From contig JBKHDM010000001.1 of assembly GCA_046541355.1 (NCBI GenBank), forward strand, positions 1-64,000: DNA of 64,000 nt. Reading direction: 5' to 3'. Numbering within the stretch: position 1 is the stretch's first letter; each line of letters starts with the position of its first letter. This DNA comes from CAYZHV01 sp046541355. Its GTDB lineage: Bacteria > Spirochaetota > Spirochaetia > DSM-27196 > Alkalispirochaetaceae. Shown piece by piece: positions 34,191 through 42,832 of this stretch. Below the pieces are notes generated by a model. It searched no databases. It worked only from the letters and a program-made list of their open reading frames with translations, and was not told where the DNA came from. A program made the position numbers and the translations under genes.

Positions 34191-35096
34191 GTGCATATCC
34201 GTGCTCTGTTACTCTCCGCACTCTTTTTCGCTCTCCTCGGTTGTGCGGGTACCCCGGAAGCTGCCCCCCGCTCCGATGAGGCAACGCCGGAGGGAGAGGA
34301 AGCGGCGGAGGACCGGGATGCCCGGGCGCTCGAGGAGGCGCGGCAGGAGGCGAACCGTTACCGTCGGGAGATAGAGGAGTTGCGGCAGCGGCTTTCCCTG
34401 CTGGAAACCGAGCCGGCCGAGACCGAGGAGCGTCCGGAGACAGAACAGCTGAGGATCGAAAACCAACGGCTGCGGGAGCTGGTGGAGGAGCTTCGTCTCG
34501 CCCTCGAGGCAACACCGCCTCGGCAGGGTGAGGAGGAAGTGGGAGGGTTCGAGGAGTACCGGGAGGTTGAGAGCCTCGCCGTCGAGGAAGCTCAAGGAAC
34601 CCCACCACGCCTGGCGCTACAGCACGTTGTTCGAATCCCGGTCTCCGGGACCGGATTTCGCTACCTCGACCGGCGCGTGGCGGCCTCCGAGGCGTCCACC
34701 CTCTACCTCGATATCCTTGTTTCCGAGAGAGGCGGGCAGCCGGAGGCGACGCTCCGGGCGAGGGCTGTCTACCCCCTCGACCGGGAACCGCTCCAGGTGG
34801 AGGAGCTTCTCCTAGGATCAGCGGGTCGGCAGTTTCGCTTCGTCGCCGAGACCGTAGCCCGGGAGAGGACAGCTCTTGTCGCGGCGGAAACCGTCACGCT
34901 CCCCCTCGAATCAGAACAGACGAGAGACTTCCTCAGGTTTATGGAGCACCGAACCGGGGAGCGGGTGGAGGTTGCGTTTCGCGGCCGGGGAGGGACGGTG
35001 AGCCATCGGCTCACCCCCGAAGAGCGACGGGCGCTTGCAAACATGCTCTACACCTATCGCGAACTCGGGGGCACGGTAGAACGCCGGCTGCCTTAA
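34191..35096 (+). CDS. Predicted lipoprotein with coiled coil
   Basis: A 301-residue protein starting with GTG at 34191, chosen because AAGGAGG lies 6-7 bases upstream and because it gives a clean lipoprotein signal: VHIRALLLSALFFALLGCAG, with the lipidated Cys at residue 18. An acidic coiled-coil region follows (about 40-120), then a soluble C-terminal domain of about 170 residues that I do not recognise. It would be attached to the inner or outer membrane; the LolCDE genes nearby could sort it. It overlaps the clpC stop by four bases on the opposite strand. Confidence 0.75.
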   Translation: MHIRALLLSALFFALLGCAGTPEAAPRSDEATPEGEEAAEDRDARALEEARQEANRYRREIEELRQRLSLLETEPAETEERPETEQLRIENQRLRELVEELRLALEATPPRQGEEEVGGFEEYREVESLAVEEAQGTPPRLALQHVVRIPVSGTGFRYLDRRVAASEASTLYLDILVSERGGQPEATLRARAVYPLDREPLQVEELLLGSAGRQFRFVAETVARERTALVAAETVTLPLESEQTRDFLRFMEHRTGERVEVAFRGRGGTVSHRLTPEERRALANMLYTYRELGGTVERRLP

Positions 35097-37651
35097 TCCT
35101 CCCCCTCACTCTCCCCGGAGGGCAGCGCCTTTGTCTCCTCCGGCTCAGGCAGCGCCTTCGGCTTCGGTTTGGGGTTCTTCTCCTGGAAGTAGATGCTCCC
35201 TTTACGCATACCCACCACGATGTGGCTACCCTCACCAAAGCGCCCTTTGAGGATCTCCAGGGCGAGGGGATCTTCGATCTCCCTCTGGATCGTCCGCCTC
35301 AACGGCCGGGCGCCAAACTTCTGGTCGAAACCGGAGTCGATTATGTACTCCCGAGCCTTTCGGTTGACCTCGAGGGTGATCTCCTTCTCGGCAAGACGCA
35401 TCTGAACCTCAGCGAGGAGGATGTCGAGAATGCTTGTCACCTGTTCCTTGGTGAGGCTGTGGAAGACGACGATCTCGTCAACCCGGTTGATAAACTCCGG
35501 CCTGAACATGCGCTTCAGCTCGTTCATCGCCGAGGAGCGGATCTCCGAGTACTCGAGCAGTCCCTCCTGGCTCCGGAAGCCGACCTGGCTCTCCCGGGAG
35601 ATTTCCCGGGCCCCGGCGTTGGAGGTCATGATGAGGACGGTGTTGCGGAAGGAAACCTTGTGCCCCAGATTGTCCTGGAGCTCACCCTCTTCGAGCACCT
35701 GGAGAAGGATGTTGAAGACGTCGGGGTGTGCCTTCTCGATCTCGTCGAGGAGGACAACACTGTACGGCTTGCGCCGGATCTTCTCAGTGAGGACGCCGCC
35801 CTCATCGTAGCCGATGTAACCGGGGGGCGCTCCGACGAGACGGGAGACGTTGTGCTTCTCCATGTAGTCGGACATGTCGATCCGGATCATGTGCTCGTCG
35901 TTGCCGAAGAGAAACTCCGCGAGGCTTTTGGCGAGCAGGCTCTTTCCGACTCCCGTGGGCCCGAGAAAGATAAAGGAACCCATCGGCCGCTCCGGCGCGC
36001 TGAGGCCTGTTCTCGAGCGGCGAATGGCCGAAGAGATCGCCTTGATCGCGTCATCCTGACCGATAACGTTCTTGTGCAGCTCCTTCTCGATCCTCAGGAG
36101 CTTCTCGCTCTCGGTCTGGGCGATCCGGACGAGGGGGATACCGGTAATCTCGGAGAGAACGTAATGAATGTCGTCGGAGTCCACGACGTTGTGCTCGGTT
36201 CGCAGGGTAACTTTCCACTGATCCTTGAGCTCCTCGACCTTGTTCTTCAGCTGCCGCACCTCGTCCCGGACGGCAGCGGCGCGCTCGTAGTTCTGGGAGT
36301 TGACGAGGGTCAGCTTCTCCTGGTTGAGGTCGTCGATCTGCCGCTCGAGGTCGGCGATTTCCTGGGGGCGGACGCTGTTGCTGATCCGCTTGCGGGAACC
36401 CGCCTCGTCGATGAGGTCGATCGCCTTGTCCGGGAGAAACCGGTCGGTGATGTAGCGCCGGGAGAGAACCGAGGCGACCTCGATAGCTCCGGGGGTGTAG
36501 GAGACATTGTGATGCTCCTCGTAGCGATCCTTTACCCCTTTGAGTATTTCGATCGTCTCCTCCACCGAGGGCTCATCAACGATAATGGTCTGGAAGCGCC
36601 GCTCGAGGGCCGCGTCCTTCTCAATGTACTTCTTGTACTCGTTAAGGGTGGTGGCGCCGATACACTGGATTTCCCCACGGCTCAGGGCCGGCTTGAGCAT
36701 GTTTGACGCGTCAATCGCGCCCTCCGCGCCCCCTGCGCCGATGATGGTGTGTAGCTCATCGATAAAGAGAATGATGTTTCCGGAGGTGGTGATCTCCTTC
36801 ATGACCCGCTTGAGCCGCTCCTCGAACTCTCCACGGTACTTGGTGCCGGCGATGAGCCCCGCGAGGTCGAGGGTGAGAACCCGTCTGCCGAGAAGCACCT
36901 CCGGGGCGGTGCCGTCTATGATGTTCTGAGCGAGCCCCTCGACGATCGCAGTCTTTCCGACCCCCGGCTCACCGATGAGGACCGGATTGTTCTTGGTTCT
37001 CCGGGCGAGTATCTGAATCACGCGCTGGATCTCACGGTCCCGTCCGACCACCGGATCGAGCTTATCCTCCCGGGCAAACTCGGTGAGGTCCCGGGAAAAC
37101 TCATCGAGCGTGGGGGTAGCCTTTTTGGCGGTGGTTGTGGTCGAGCCGCTGCGCCGCTTTCCCTGGGACTGTCGTCCGCCCTGCATGGAGCCTGCAGCGG
37201 CGGCTCCTCCGGTGCTTCCGGAGAGCTCGCTGACTATCTCCCGGAGCATTTCGACGGTGATACTGAACTTGTTGAGAAACTTACCCGTCTCGCCCCCGGG
37301 CTCCCGGCTGCAGGCGAGAAGCAGATGCTCGGTACCGATGTACTCATGTCCGAGGTTCCGCGCCTCCTCCGCCGAGTCCTCGAGAACCTTTTTACCCCTC
37401 GGTGAGGGAGGCACGTCCCCGAGAATAAATCCTCCCCGCTTCCGGGGAATGGAGTTTTCCAGCTCGATCTGCATCTTTGCAGGATCGATCATCGCCTTTT
37501 CGAGCGCCTTGTATCCAAGTCCGCCGCCCTCTTTGAGCAGGGCGAGCATAATATGTTCGGGCAAGAGTTGGTCAGAATGAAACCGCTTCGCCTCATCCTG
37601 GGCGAGTATCGTAAGTACCCGCTGGGCCCGCTGTGTCAGCCCCTTAAACAT
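35093..37651 (-). CDS. clpC: ClpC-type AAA+ unfoldase (Hsp100)
   Basis: An 852-residue class I Clp ATPase: N-domain repeats (1-150), first AAA+ module with GEPGVGKTAIVEGLAQ, a middle UVR/coiled domain (LTLVNSQNYERAAAVRDEV), second AAA+ module with GPTGVGKSLLAKSLAEFLFG, and a Gly/Ser/Lys-rich acidic tail. It unfolds proteins for the ClpP protease, not present in the window. A 120-170 linker is Gly-, Ser- and Thr-rich. It is the last gene of mcsA-mcsB-clpC; its ATG shares one base with the mcsB stop (TGATG). The setting matches Firmicute ctsR-mcsA-mcsB-clpC without ctsR. Confidence 0.95.
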   Translation of the reverse strand: MFKGLTQRAQRVLTILAQDEAKRFHSDQLLPEHIMLALLKEGGGLGYKALEKAMIDPAKMQIELENSIPRKRGGFILGDVPPSPRGKKVLEDSAEEARNLGHEYIGTEHLLLACSREPGGETGKFLNKFSITVEMLREIVSELSGSTGGAAAAGSMQGGRQSQGKRRSGSTTTTAKKATPTLDEFSRDLTEFAREDKLDPVVGRDREIQRVIQILARRTKNNPVLIGEPGVGKTAIVEGLAQNIIDGTAPEVLLGRRVLTLDLAGLIAGTKYRGEFEERLKRVMKEITTSGNIILFIDELHTIIGAGGAEGAIDASNMLKPALSRGEIQCIGATTLNEYKKYIEKDAALERRFQTIIVDEPSVEETIEILKGVKDRYEEHHNVSYTPGAIEVASVLSRRYITDRFLPDKAIDLIDEAGSRKRISNSVRPQEIADLERQIDDLNQEKLTLVNSQNYERAAAVRDEVRQLKNKVEELKDQWKVTLRTEHNVVDSDDIHYVLSEITGIPLVRIAQTESEKLLRIEKELHKNVIGQDDAIKAISSAIRRSRTGLSAPERPMGSFIFLGPTGVGKSLLAKSLAEFLFGNDEHMIRIDMSDYMEKHNVSRLVGAPPGYIGYDEGGVLTEKIRRKPYSVVLLDEIEKAHPDVFNILLQVLEEGELQDNLGHKVSFRNTVLIMTSNAGAREISRESQVGFRSQEGLLEYSEIRSSAMNELKRMFRPEFINRVDEIVVFHSLTKEQVTSILDILLAEVQMRLAEKEITLEVNRKAREYIIDSGFDQKFGARPLRRTIQREIEDPLALEILKGRFGEGSHIVVGMRKGSIYFQEKNPKPKPKALPEPEETKALPSGESEGED

Positions 37652-38724
37652 CAGTCATTTCCTCCCAGCCGCTCGCCTAACCAGGTTCGAGCGACTGATG
37701 CGCGCCACTTCGGCACCGCATCGGTTTGTTGTGTATGTTCGGCGTGCACACGGTGCGCCTGCCGCAGATGGCCCTCCTGCAGTAGAACAAAGAGGGCAGT
37801 AATATCCGGCAGGCGCACTCCTTCGATCAACCCGACAGCGACTCCGACTCGCGCCGTGGAAATCAGCTCGTACGCCTCCTCCGCCCCGAGGGAGCGGGAG
37901 TGTCTGAGAAGCCCGAGGGCCCGGTGGGCGGCATCCTCAACCTCATCCGTGTGGGCGGCGAGGAGTTCTGCTCGCGCCTCCCGTTCATAATGTAGTAACA
38001 GTTGGCAGCTCTCTTCAAGAAGTTGGAGGGTCTCCTCGTCGGAGCGTCCGAAGCCGGTGCGGTTTGACACGATGTAGAGGCTCCCGGGCGACCCACTACC
38101 GGAGCCGGGAAACGCCTCGAGCTTTACCAGCTTGCGGTCGAGTTCTGAGGTCGCCTCGGAGAGGGAGGCGTTATTCTCGAGAATCGGGAGATGGAGGAGA
38201 AAGGAGAGGCGCAGACCGCTTCCGGCGTTGTCGATATTTGAGGTGAGGTAGCCGAGGCGGAGGCTTACCGCGTAGTCGAGATAGCCTTCGAGATGGGTAT
38301 CTACCGAGTCCACCACGCTGTAGGCGCCGAGGGCCGAGAGTCCGGGGATGAGAGAAACGAGGCGGAGGTGGTCCTTGTCCCAGACCTGCACCGCCGCCGC
38401 CTCGTCGTCCCGGACAAAGGCGACCGGCTCGAGAACCACACCTTCCCTGGGGGGAGGCAGGAGGTTGCGCTCGCGGTAGCAGCGCCGCTCGAGCTCGTCC
38501 GCCTGGCCAGGGTCGACGGTGAGATAGAGGCGGTCCGCCTCGTAGAGGGCCGCCTCGACAGCCTTGACTACGGCGATCTGCTCCTCTCGTCCCCCGGCGG
38601 GAGGAAAGGCGAGGCCCGAGAGGTTACGGGATAGTCTGCAGCGTGAGGATATGACAACGTCCTGGTCCGGACCTTCCCGGGTGAACCAGCTCTCCTTTGA
38701 GAGTGATGGTGTGTGGCTGAGCAC
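37651..38724 (-). CDS. mcsB: McsB-like phosphagen-kinase-fold protein with lost catalytic residues
   Basis: A 357-residue homologue of protein arginine kinase McsB. The fold is clear: VVISSRCRLSRNL (22-34), DHLRL (118-122), LGYLTS...GSGLR (158-172), SNRTGFGRSDEE, and a C-terminal half with RVGVAVGLIEGV like the McsB phosphoarginine-binding domain. The catalytic NEEDH motif is WDKDH (115-119), so the key Glu is Lys117. The SCPTN active-site Cys is Asn163 in TSNIDNAGSG. Activity as an arginine kinase is therefore doubtful; an adaptor role for ClpC is more likely. It starts with GTG at 38724, behind GAGGAG. Confidence 0.85.
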   Translation of the reverse strand: MLSHTPSLSKESWFTREGPDQDVVISSRCRLSRNLSGLAFPPAGGREEQIAVVKAVEAALYEADRLYLTVDPGQADELERRCYRERNLLPPPREGVVLEPVAFVRDDEAAAVQVWDKDHLRLVSLIPGLSALGAYSVVDSVDTHLEGYLDYAVSLRLGYLTSNIDNAGSGLRLSFLLHLPILENNASLSEATSELDRKLVKLEAFPGSGSGSPGSLYIVSNRTGFGRSDEETLQLLEESCQLLLHYEREARAELLAAHTDEVEDAAHRALGLLRHSRSLGAEEAYELISTARVGVAVGLIEGVRLPDITALFVLLQEGHLRQAHRVHAEHTQQTDAVPKWRASVARTWLGERLGGND

Positions 38725-38727
38725 CCG

Positions 38728-39222
38728 CTACTCCTCGGCGAGCTTACTCAGTTGATCCCGAAGCTCCGCGGCGGACTCGTAGTCCTCCTCTTCCACCGCG
38801 ACCTCGAGGTGTCTCAGGATTCGCTCGCGCTCGATAAAAAGGGCGCGGTAGCGGCGCAGCCGGGGCGGAACCTTGCCTGAGTGGGTGTAGTTGCTCGCCC
38901 GGATCTCCAGGAGGGTCTCGATGGTGTCACCGAACACCGCGTAGCACTCCTCACAGCCGACTGCGCGGTTCATCACCAGCTCCTGGTGCCTGGTGCCGCA
39001 TCGTGGACAGACCTGGTCGGTCTCCCCTCCGGCGAGGGAGCGGACAAAGATATCCCCGAGGAGGTAGGGAACCGAGGTTGCCCCTGAGCGATGAATGTCT
39101 ATGCCGAGGTGCCGGGCCCGTTGTTCGGAGATAAAGTGCTCACGCTTCGTACCGCCAAAGTACTGTACGATCCGTACGCGCCGGTCTGCGTCGCCCTCTT
39201 TCATACATTCAGACTCTACCAC
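38728..39222 (-). CDS. mcsA: McsA-like UVR-domain activator of McsB
   Basis: This McsA homologue has one zinc site (CPRCG...CEEC) and a C-terminal UVR motif (FIERERILRHLEVAVEEEDYESAAELRDQL). McsA normally has two CxxC pairs per finger in two fingers. The first finger is degenerate here: ESEC and FISEQRAR align with CxxC and ICEQCAK but keep only one Cys. That alignment begins upstream of the ATG at 39204, so the GTG at 39222 is preferred (164 residues); GTG at 39240 is possible. The stop is three bases before mcsB. Its UVR motif probably contacts ClpC or McsB. Confidence 0.83.
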   Translation of the reverse strand: MVESECMKEGDADRRVRIVQYFGGTKREHFISEQRARHLGIDIHRSGATSVPYLLGDIFVRSLAGGETDQVCPRCGTRHQELVMNRAVGCEECYAVFGDTIETLLEIRASNYTHSGKVPPRLRRYRALFIERERILRHLEVAVEEEDYESAAELRDQLSKLAEE

Positions 39223-39297
39223 AAAGCGAGGTTCCCTCACAATGAGGCAGCTGCCGGACTCCCGGGAGAGCGGGCGCGGTCGATGTCGTTTACGGTT

Positions 39298-40659
39298 CTA
39301 CTTCCGGCGCAGCATCTCGAGAGGGTAGACCTGCACGCCCCTGCGGGCGGGTATGAGGGCGGCAAAGAGGGAAAGGGCCATAGCGAGGGCCGCGAGGAGG
39401 GAGAGTTCGAGGGGATCGAGGGAGATCGGTACCCGCTCGAGGTAGAACTCCCGGCTGAAAATGAGGATCCGCGTCGCCTCCTCCCGGGCTGTAAAAAGCC
39501 CACGAAGGAAACGCACAAACCCGTTTACAACCCCCTCGAGTATGACCAGAAGCTCGTTTACGTTTATCGCAAGGAGTACCCCGAGAAGAAGACCGATCCC
39601 GACCCCCGCAACACCGATCACGGCTCCCGCGGTCAGAAAAATGTGCTGAATCAGTCGCGGGTCAGCACCGATGGTCCTCATAAAGGCGATCTCCTGCTCC
39701 TTTTCAACCACAAGCAGTACCAGGGTCGAGGAGACGTTGACCGAGGCAACCACAACAATAAGAAGCATTATAAAGAGAAGCAGATTACGGGTGGTCTGAA
39801 AGGAGACGTACCTCGAGCGCTCGAGGCCGTACCAGCTGTACAGCCGCCACTGTTCTCCGAGGGTATCCCGAACGCCACCGAGGGTTGCCTGCGCCGAGCT
39901 CTCGTCCCGGCGGTCCTCCAGAGAGGGCAAGGGCGAACCGAAGAGCGCCGGCTGCAGGGCGTAGGGCTCTTGGATCTTCACGCCGATAAAGGTGTCGGAG
40001 TTCTCCGCCGGCAGGAGCTGAAGACCGCGCTGGAGCGGAATGAATGCCCAGAGCCGGTCGAGCTCCTGGTAGCCGGTCGAGACCACCCCGGTCACCCGAA
40101 ATCGGGATACCCTCGGGAGAAAGGACCTCCCCTCGAGGGAGCGCACGGTCAGCAGACGGATCTCGTCTCCCACCCCGGCGTCGAGCTCCTGCGCGAGAAA
40201 GCGCCCGAGCACGATACTATTGTCGGAGTCCAGATCGAAGGCGCCGGCCTCGACGGAGAGATACTCACGAAAGCCGCGATCCCGATCCCGGAGGTCCGGA
40301 GGAACCGAGCGGACCTGCACCCCGCTCTTACCCGTGTCCGAGGAGAGAAGCCCGACACCCCGGTGCTCGATCCCGGCGTGCTCCACGCCGTCGACGGCGG
40401 TGAGCTCGGAGACGAGGCGGTCCAACGCCTCCGGCTCGAGGGAGTCCCCGGGGTACGCCTGGAGGTGGTAGGTACCGGTCTCGATATACCGGGCGGTGAT
40501 CCCGCGGATCATGCCGTCCGCAAGCTCCATCACCAGGACCAGAGGCACCATGGCAAGGGCGATCCCGGCGACGGCGGAGATTGTTCTCCTCCGGTTGCCC
40601 CCGGCACGGCGGAAGAGGTAGCGAACCGCTATCGCCCAAGGGAGTGCCGCCCCCCTCAT
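39298..40659 (-). CDS. lolE: LolC/LolE-type lipoprotein-releasing permease (second copy)
   Basis: A 453-residue FtsX-family ABC permease: a first helix near residues 25-48, a large periplasmic domain (about 50-270) and three C-terminal helices. The segment FMRTIGADPRLIQHIFLTAGAVIGVAGVGIGLLLGVLLA is typical of LolC/E. With LolD it would extract lipoproteins from the inner membrane. It overlaps lolD by four bases. LolC versus LolE cannot be separated by eye. A 57-base gap precedes mcsA. Confidence 0.9.
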   Translation of the reverse strand: MRGAALPWAIAVRYLFRRAGGNRRRTISAVAGIALAMVPLVLVMELADGMIRGITARYIETGTYHLQAYPGDSLEPEALDRLVSELTAVDGVEHAGIEHRGVGLLSSDTGKSGVQVRSVPPDLRDRDRGFREYLSVEAGAFDLDSDNSIVLGRFLAQELDAGVGDEIRLLTVRSLEGRSFLPRVSRFRVTGVVSTGYQELDRLWAFIPLQRGLQLLPAENSDTFIGVKIQEPYALQPALFGSPLPSLEDRRDESSAQATLGGVRDTLGEQWRLYSWYGLERSRYVSFQTTRNLLLFIMLLIVVVASVNVSSTLVLLVVEKEQEIAFMRTIGADPRLIQHIFLTAGAVIGVAGVGIGLLLGVLLAINVNELLVILEGVVNGFVRFLRGLFTAREEATRILIFSREFYLERVPISLDPLELSLLAALAMALSLFAALIPARRGVQVYPLEMLRRK

Positions 40660-41336
40660 AGCGGGGTGAGCCTCCCGTGCTCCAAAAGCAGTCGCCGGGG
40701 GCAGCGGGCGGCGAGTCGGGCGTCATGGGTAACCAGGAGCAGGGTCGTACCGGTCTCCTCGACCAGACGAAAGAGGAGGTCCGCCACGTAGGCTGAGTTT
40801 CCCTCATCGAGGTTACCCGTCGGCTCGTCCGCGAGGAGGAGAGCGGGACGGTTGATGAGACTCCGAACCACCGCAACCCGCTGCCGCTCTCCCCCGGAGA
40901 GCTGGGAGGGCACGTGGGTGAGGCGATTGGAGAGACCCACAACCCCGAGCAGTTCCTTTGCCCGCGCCTCGAGCTCCTTTCGGCTCCCGCCGATCATCAA
41001 TCCCGGGAGAAGAACGTTCTCGAGGGCGGTAAAGTCCTTCAAGAGGTGGTGAAACTGAAAGACAAAGCCGACCCGCCTCGCCCTCAGTCGGCTGAGCTCC
41101 TCCTCGCTGAGGGAAGAGAGCTCCTTGCCGGCAACCATCACGCTTCCTGAGGTGGGGCGGTCGAGGCCGGCTATGATCGTCAGAAGCGTGCTCTTGCCGC
41201 TTCCGCTCTCCCCTGTCACGCCGACAGCCTCCCCCGCCTCAATGGTGAGGTCCACCTCCCGGAGGATTCTCAGCTCCTCGGCGCCACTCAGAAATCTCTT
41301 TTCCACGCCCCTCAGGGCTACCGCGGGTTCATCCAC
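40656..41336 (-). CDS. lolD: LolD-type ABC transporter ATPase
   Basis: A 226-residue ABC ATPase: Walker A GESGSGKSTLL, Q-loop FQFHHLLKDFT, signature LSGGERQRVAVVRSL, Walker B LLADEPTGNLDE and H-loop VTHD. It has the form of LolD/MacB-type ATPases and sits between two LolC/E-type permeases. It starts with GTG at 41336, with GGAGGAG about seven bases upstream. A 161-base gap separates it from the upstream permease. Confidence 0.92.
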   Translation of the reverse strand: MDEPAVALRGVEKRFLSGAEELRILREVDLTIEAGEAVGVTGESGSGKSTLLTIIAGLDRPTSGSVMVAGKELSSLSEEELSRLRARRVGFVFQFHHLLKDFTALENVLLPGLMIGGSRKELEARAKELLGVVGLSNRLTHVPSQLSGGERQRVAVVRSLINRPALLLADEPTGNLDEGNSAYVADLLFRLVEETGTTLLLVTHDARLAARCPRRLLLEHGRLTPL

Positions 41337-41351
41337 CCCAACTCTCCTCCA

Positions 41352-41371
41352 CGCTGCGGATGCCCGCAGCG
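41352..41371 (-). other. Hairpin just upstream of the lolD ribosome site
   Basis: CGCTGCGG (41352-41359) pairs with CCGCAGCG (41364-41371) around a four-base loop, about ten bases before the lolD ribosome-binding site. No T-run follows, so it is not an ordinary terminator. The rest of the 41337-41497 gap has two small palindromes (41456-41471 and 41481-41493) and no gene. Confidence 0.45.
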
Positions 41372-41497
41372 CAATCTCCCGGCACCTCAGGCAGGTGAGA
41401 GCAGAATCGACAAGAAAAGGAGAAAATTCGACTCTGCCCCGGATAATGTGAGCCAGGATAACGGGTTATCCGTACTCTAACACCACGGTGGTGAACA

Positions 41498-42832
41498 CTA
41501 CCCACGCGCTTCCTCCCTGAGAAGCGAGGCCGGCGAAACAGCGCTAACCCGCCGACTCGCCCCGTAACCCGCGAGGGTCGCCGAGAAAACCGCAAAGAGA
41601 TAGATCATAACCGCCTCGAGAAAGCGGATCTCCACGGGCACTTCAGCGAGGTAAAAGTCCCTCGCCGAGAAGATCTCCACCCCCTGCCCCGCCCTCGCCC
41701 CGCGACTGACCCAGCTCAACAGGGAGATCGCGCCGTTTATGAGCAGTTCCGCAGCCTCGAAAACGGCGTTGATGTTGACCGAGAGAAACAGGCCGAGGAG
41801 CAGACCGGAGCTCGCACCGATAAAACCGATGGTCACACCCTGTCCGAGAAAGACCGAGGTCACCTCCCGGGGGGTGGCCCCCAACGCGCGAAGGAGGGCG
41901 ATCTCCTCCTGCCGCTCGGCGACACTCCGATTGAGGGTATGGAAAATATTGACCGCCACCACCAGGAAGATAAGCCCCACCAGCAGGAGCATCATTGATT
42001 TTTCCACCCGCAGGGCGCCGAAGATGCCGCGGTTAAACTCCCGCCAGGAGACGATCCGGGGGTCTGTTACCTCTGAGCCGCGGAGCGCCTCCTCTAAGGC
42101 TGCGGCGGCCCGAGCCTCCTGAAAGCGGTTTTCCAGCTTGACTCCGATGGTTGAGACCGGAGCGTCGAACAGCTGAGAGGCGGTCTCGAGGGATATGAAG
42201 GCCCAGCTCCGGTCAAAGTCGAGATAGCCGGTACGAAACACCCCGGCTACCACCATCTGCGTCTCGTCCGGGCGAGCTGCCCCGGCGGCGCTGTCCGGCA
42301 GATGAACCAGGGAGATCGCGTCCCCCACCCCGGCGCCGACACTCCGGGCGAGCTCGGCTCCGATTACCACCGACCGCTCCCGACTCAGGTCAAAGCGCCC
42401 CTCGACAATCTCGATCCGCTCGGCGATCCTCCGGTCGAGGGCAAACAGATCCTGCGGTACTCCCCTGAGAAGAACGGTGTCGGGCTGCTGAAAAAAGCCG
42501 CGGGCGAGGGCCTGGACATCCACGAACGGTACCACCGCCCTCACCTCAGGAGCGTCCCGGAGGGAGTCGAGACGACTATCAGAAAGCGCGGAAAGCTCCT
42601 CGGACTCCAGCCTCAGGTGGTAGGAGCTCACCTCAAGAATGCTCTGAATGGTGGAGTTCTGAAACCCGTTCATCACCGAGAGAACCGTTATGAGGGTCAT
42701 CACCCCCGCGGCGATGCCGATAATGCTGAGGCGCACCGAGGCGTGGCCCCTCAGGTTTCCGGCGGTCTGCATGTAGCGACCTCCGAGAAAGCGGGTCCAG
42801 GAGGCCCGGGGCGCCCTAAAAACGGCGAACAT
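41498..42832 (-). CDS. lolC: LolC/LolE-type lipoprotein-releasing permease (first copy)
   Basis: A 444-residue FtsX-family permease. It begins MFAVFRAPRASWTRFLGGRY, the usual N-terminus of the family, then a helix with LSIIGIAAGVMTLITVLSVMNGFQ, a periplasmic domain and three C-terminal helices with ALLRALGATPREVTSVFLGQG. The ATG at 42832 has GGAGG upstream; a longer frame exists but lies in the preceding gene. It overlaps that gene by 17 bases. Confidence 0.9.
   Translation of the reverse strand: MFAVFRAPRASWTRFLGGRYMQTAGNLRGHASVRLSIIGIAAGVMTLITVLSVMNGFQNSTIQSILEVSSYHLRLESEELSALSDSRLDSLRDAPEVRAVVPFVDVQALARGFFQQPDTVLLRGVPQDLFALDRRIAERIEIVEGRFDLSRERSVVIGAELARSVGAGVGDAISLVHLPDSAAGAARPDETQMVVAGVFRTGYLDFDRSWAFISLETASQLFDAPVSTIGVKLENRFQEARAAAALEEALRGSEVTDPRIVSWREFNRGIFGALRVEKSMMLLLVGLIFLVVAVNIFHTLNRSVAERQEEIALLRALGATPREVTSVFLGQGVTIGFIGASSGLLLGLFLSVNINAVFEAAELLINGAISLLSWVSRGARAGQGVEIFSARDFYLAEVPVEIRFLEAVMIYLFAVFSATLAGYGASRRVSAVSPASLLREEARG

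Noticed and set aside
35222..36706. Long open frame of 494 codons antisense to clpC
   Set aside because: It mirrors conserved clpC codons, has no ribosome site and its product has no recognisable domain. High-GC shadow frames are common here.
39091..40791. 566-codon frame antisense to lolE
   Set aside because: Covers lolE, mcsA 5' end and lolD 3' end; no domain or start signal.
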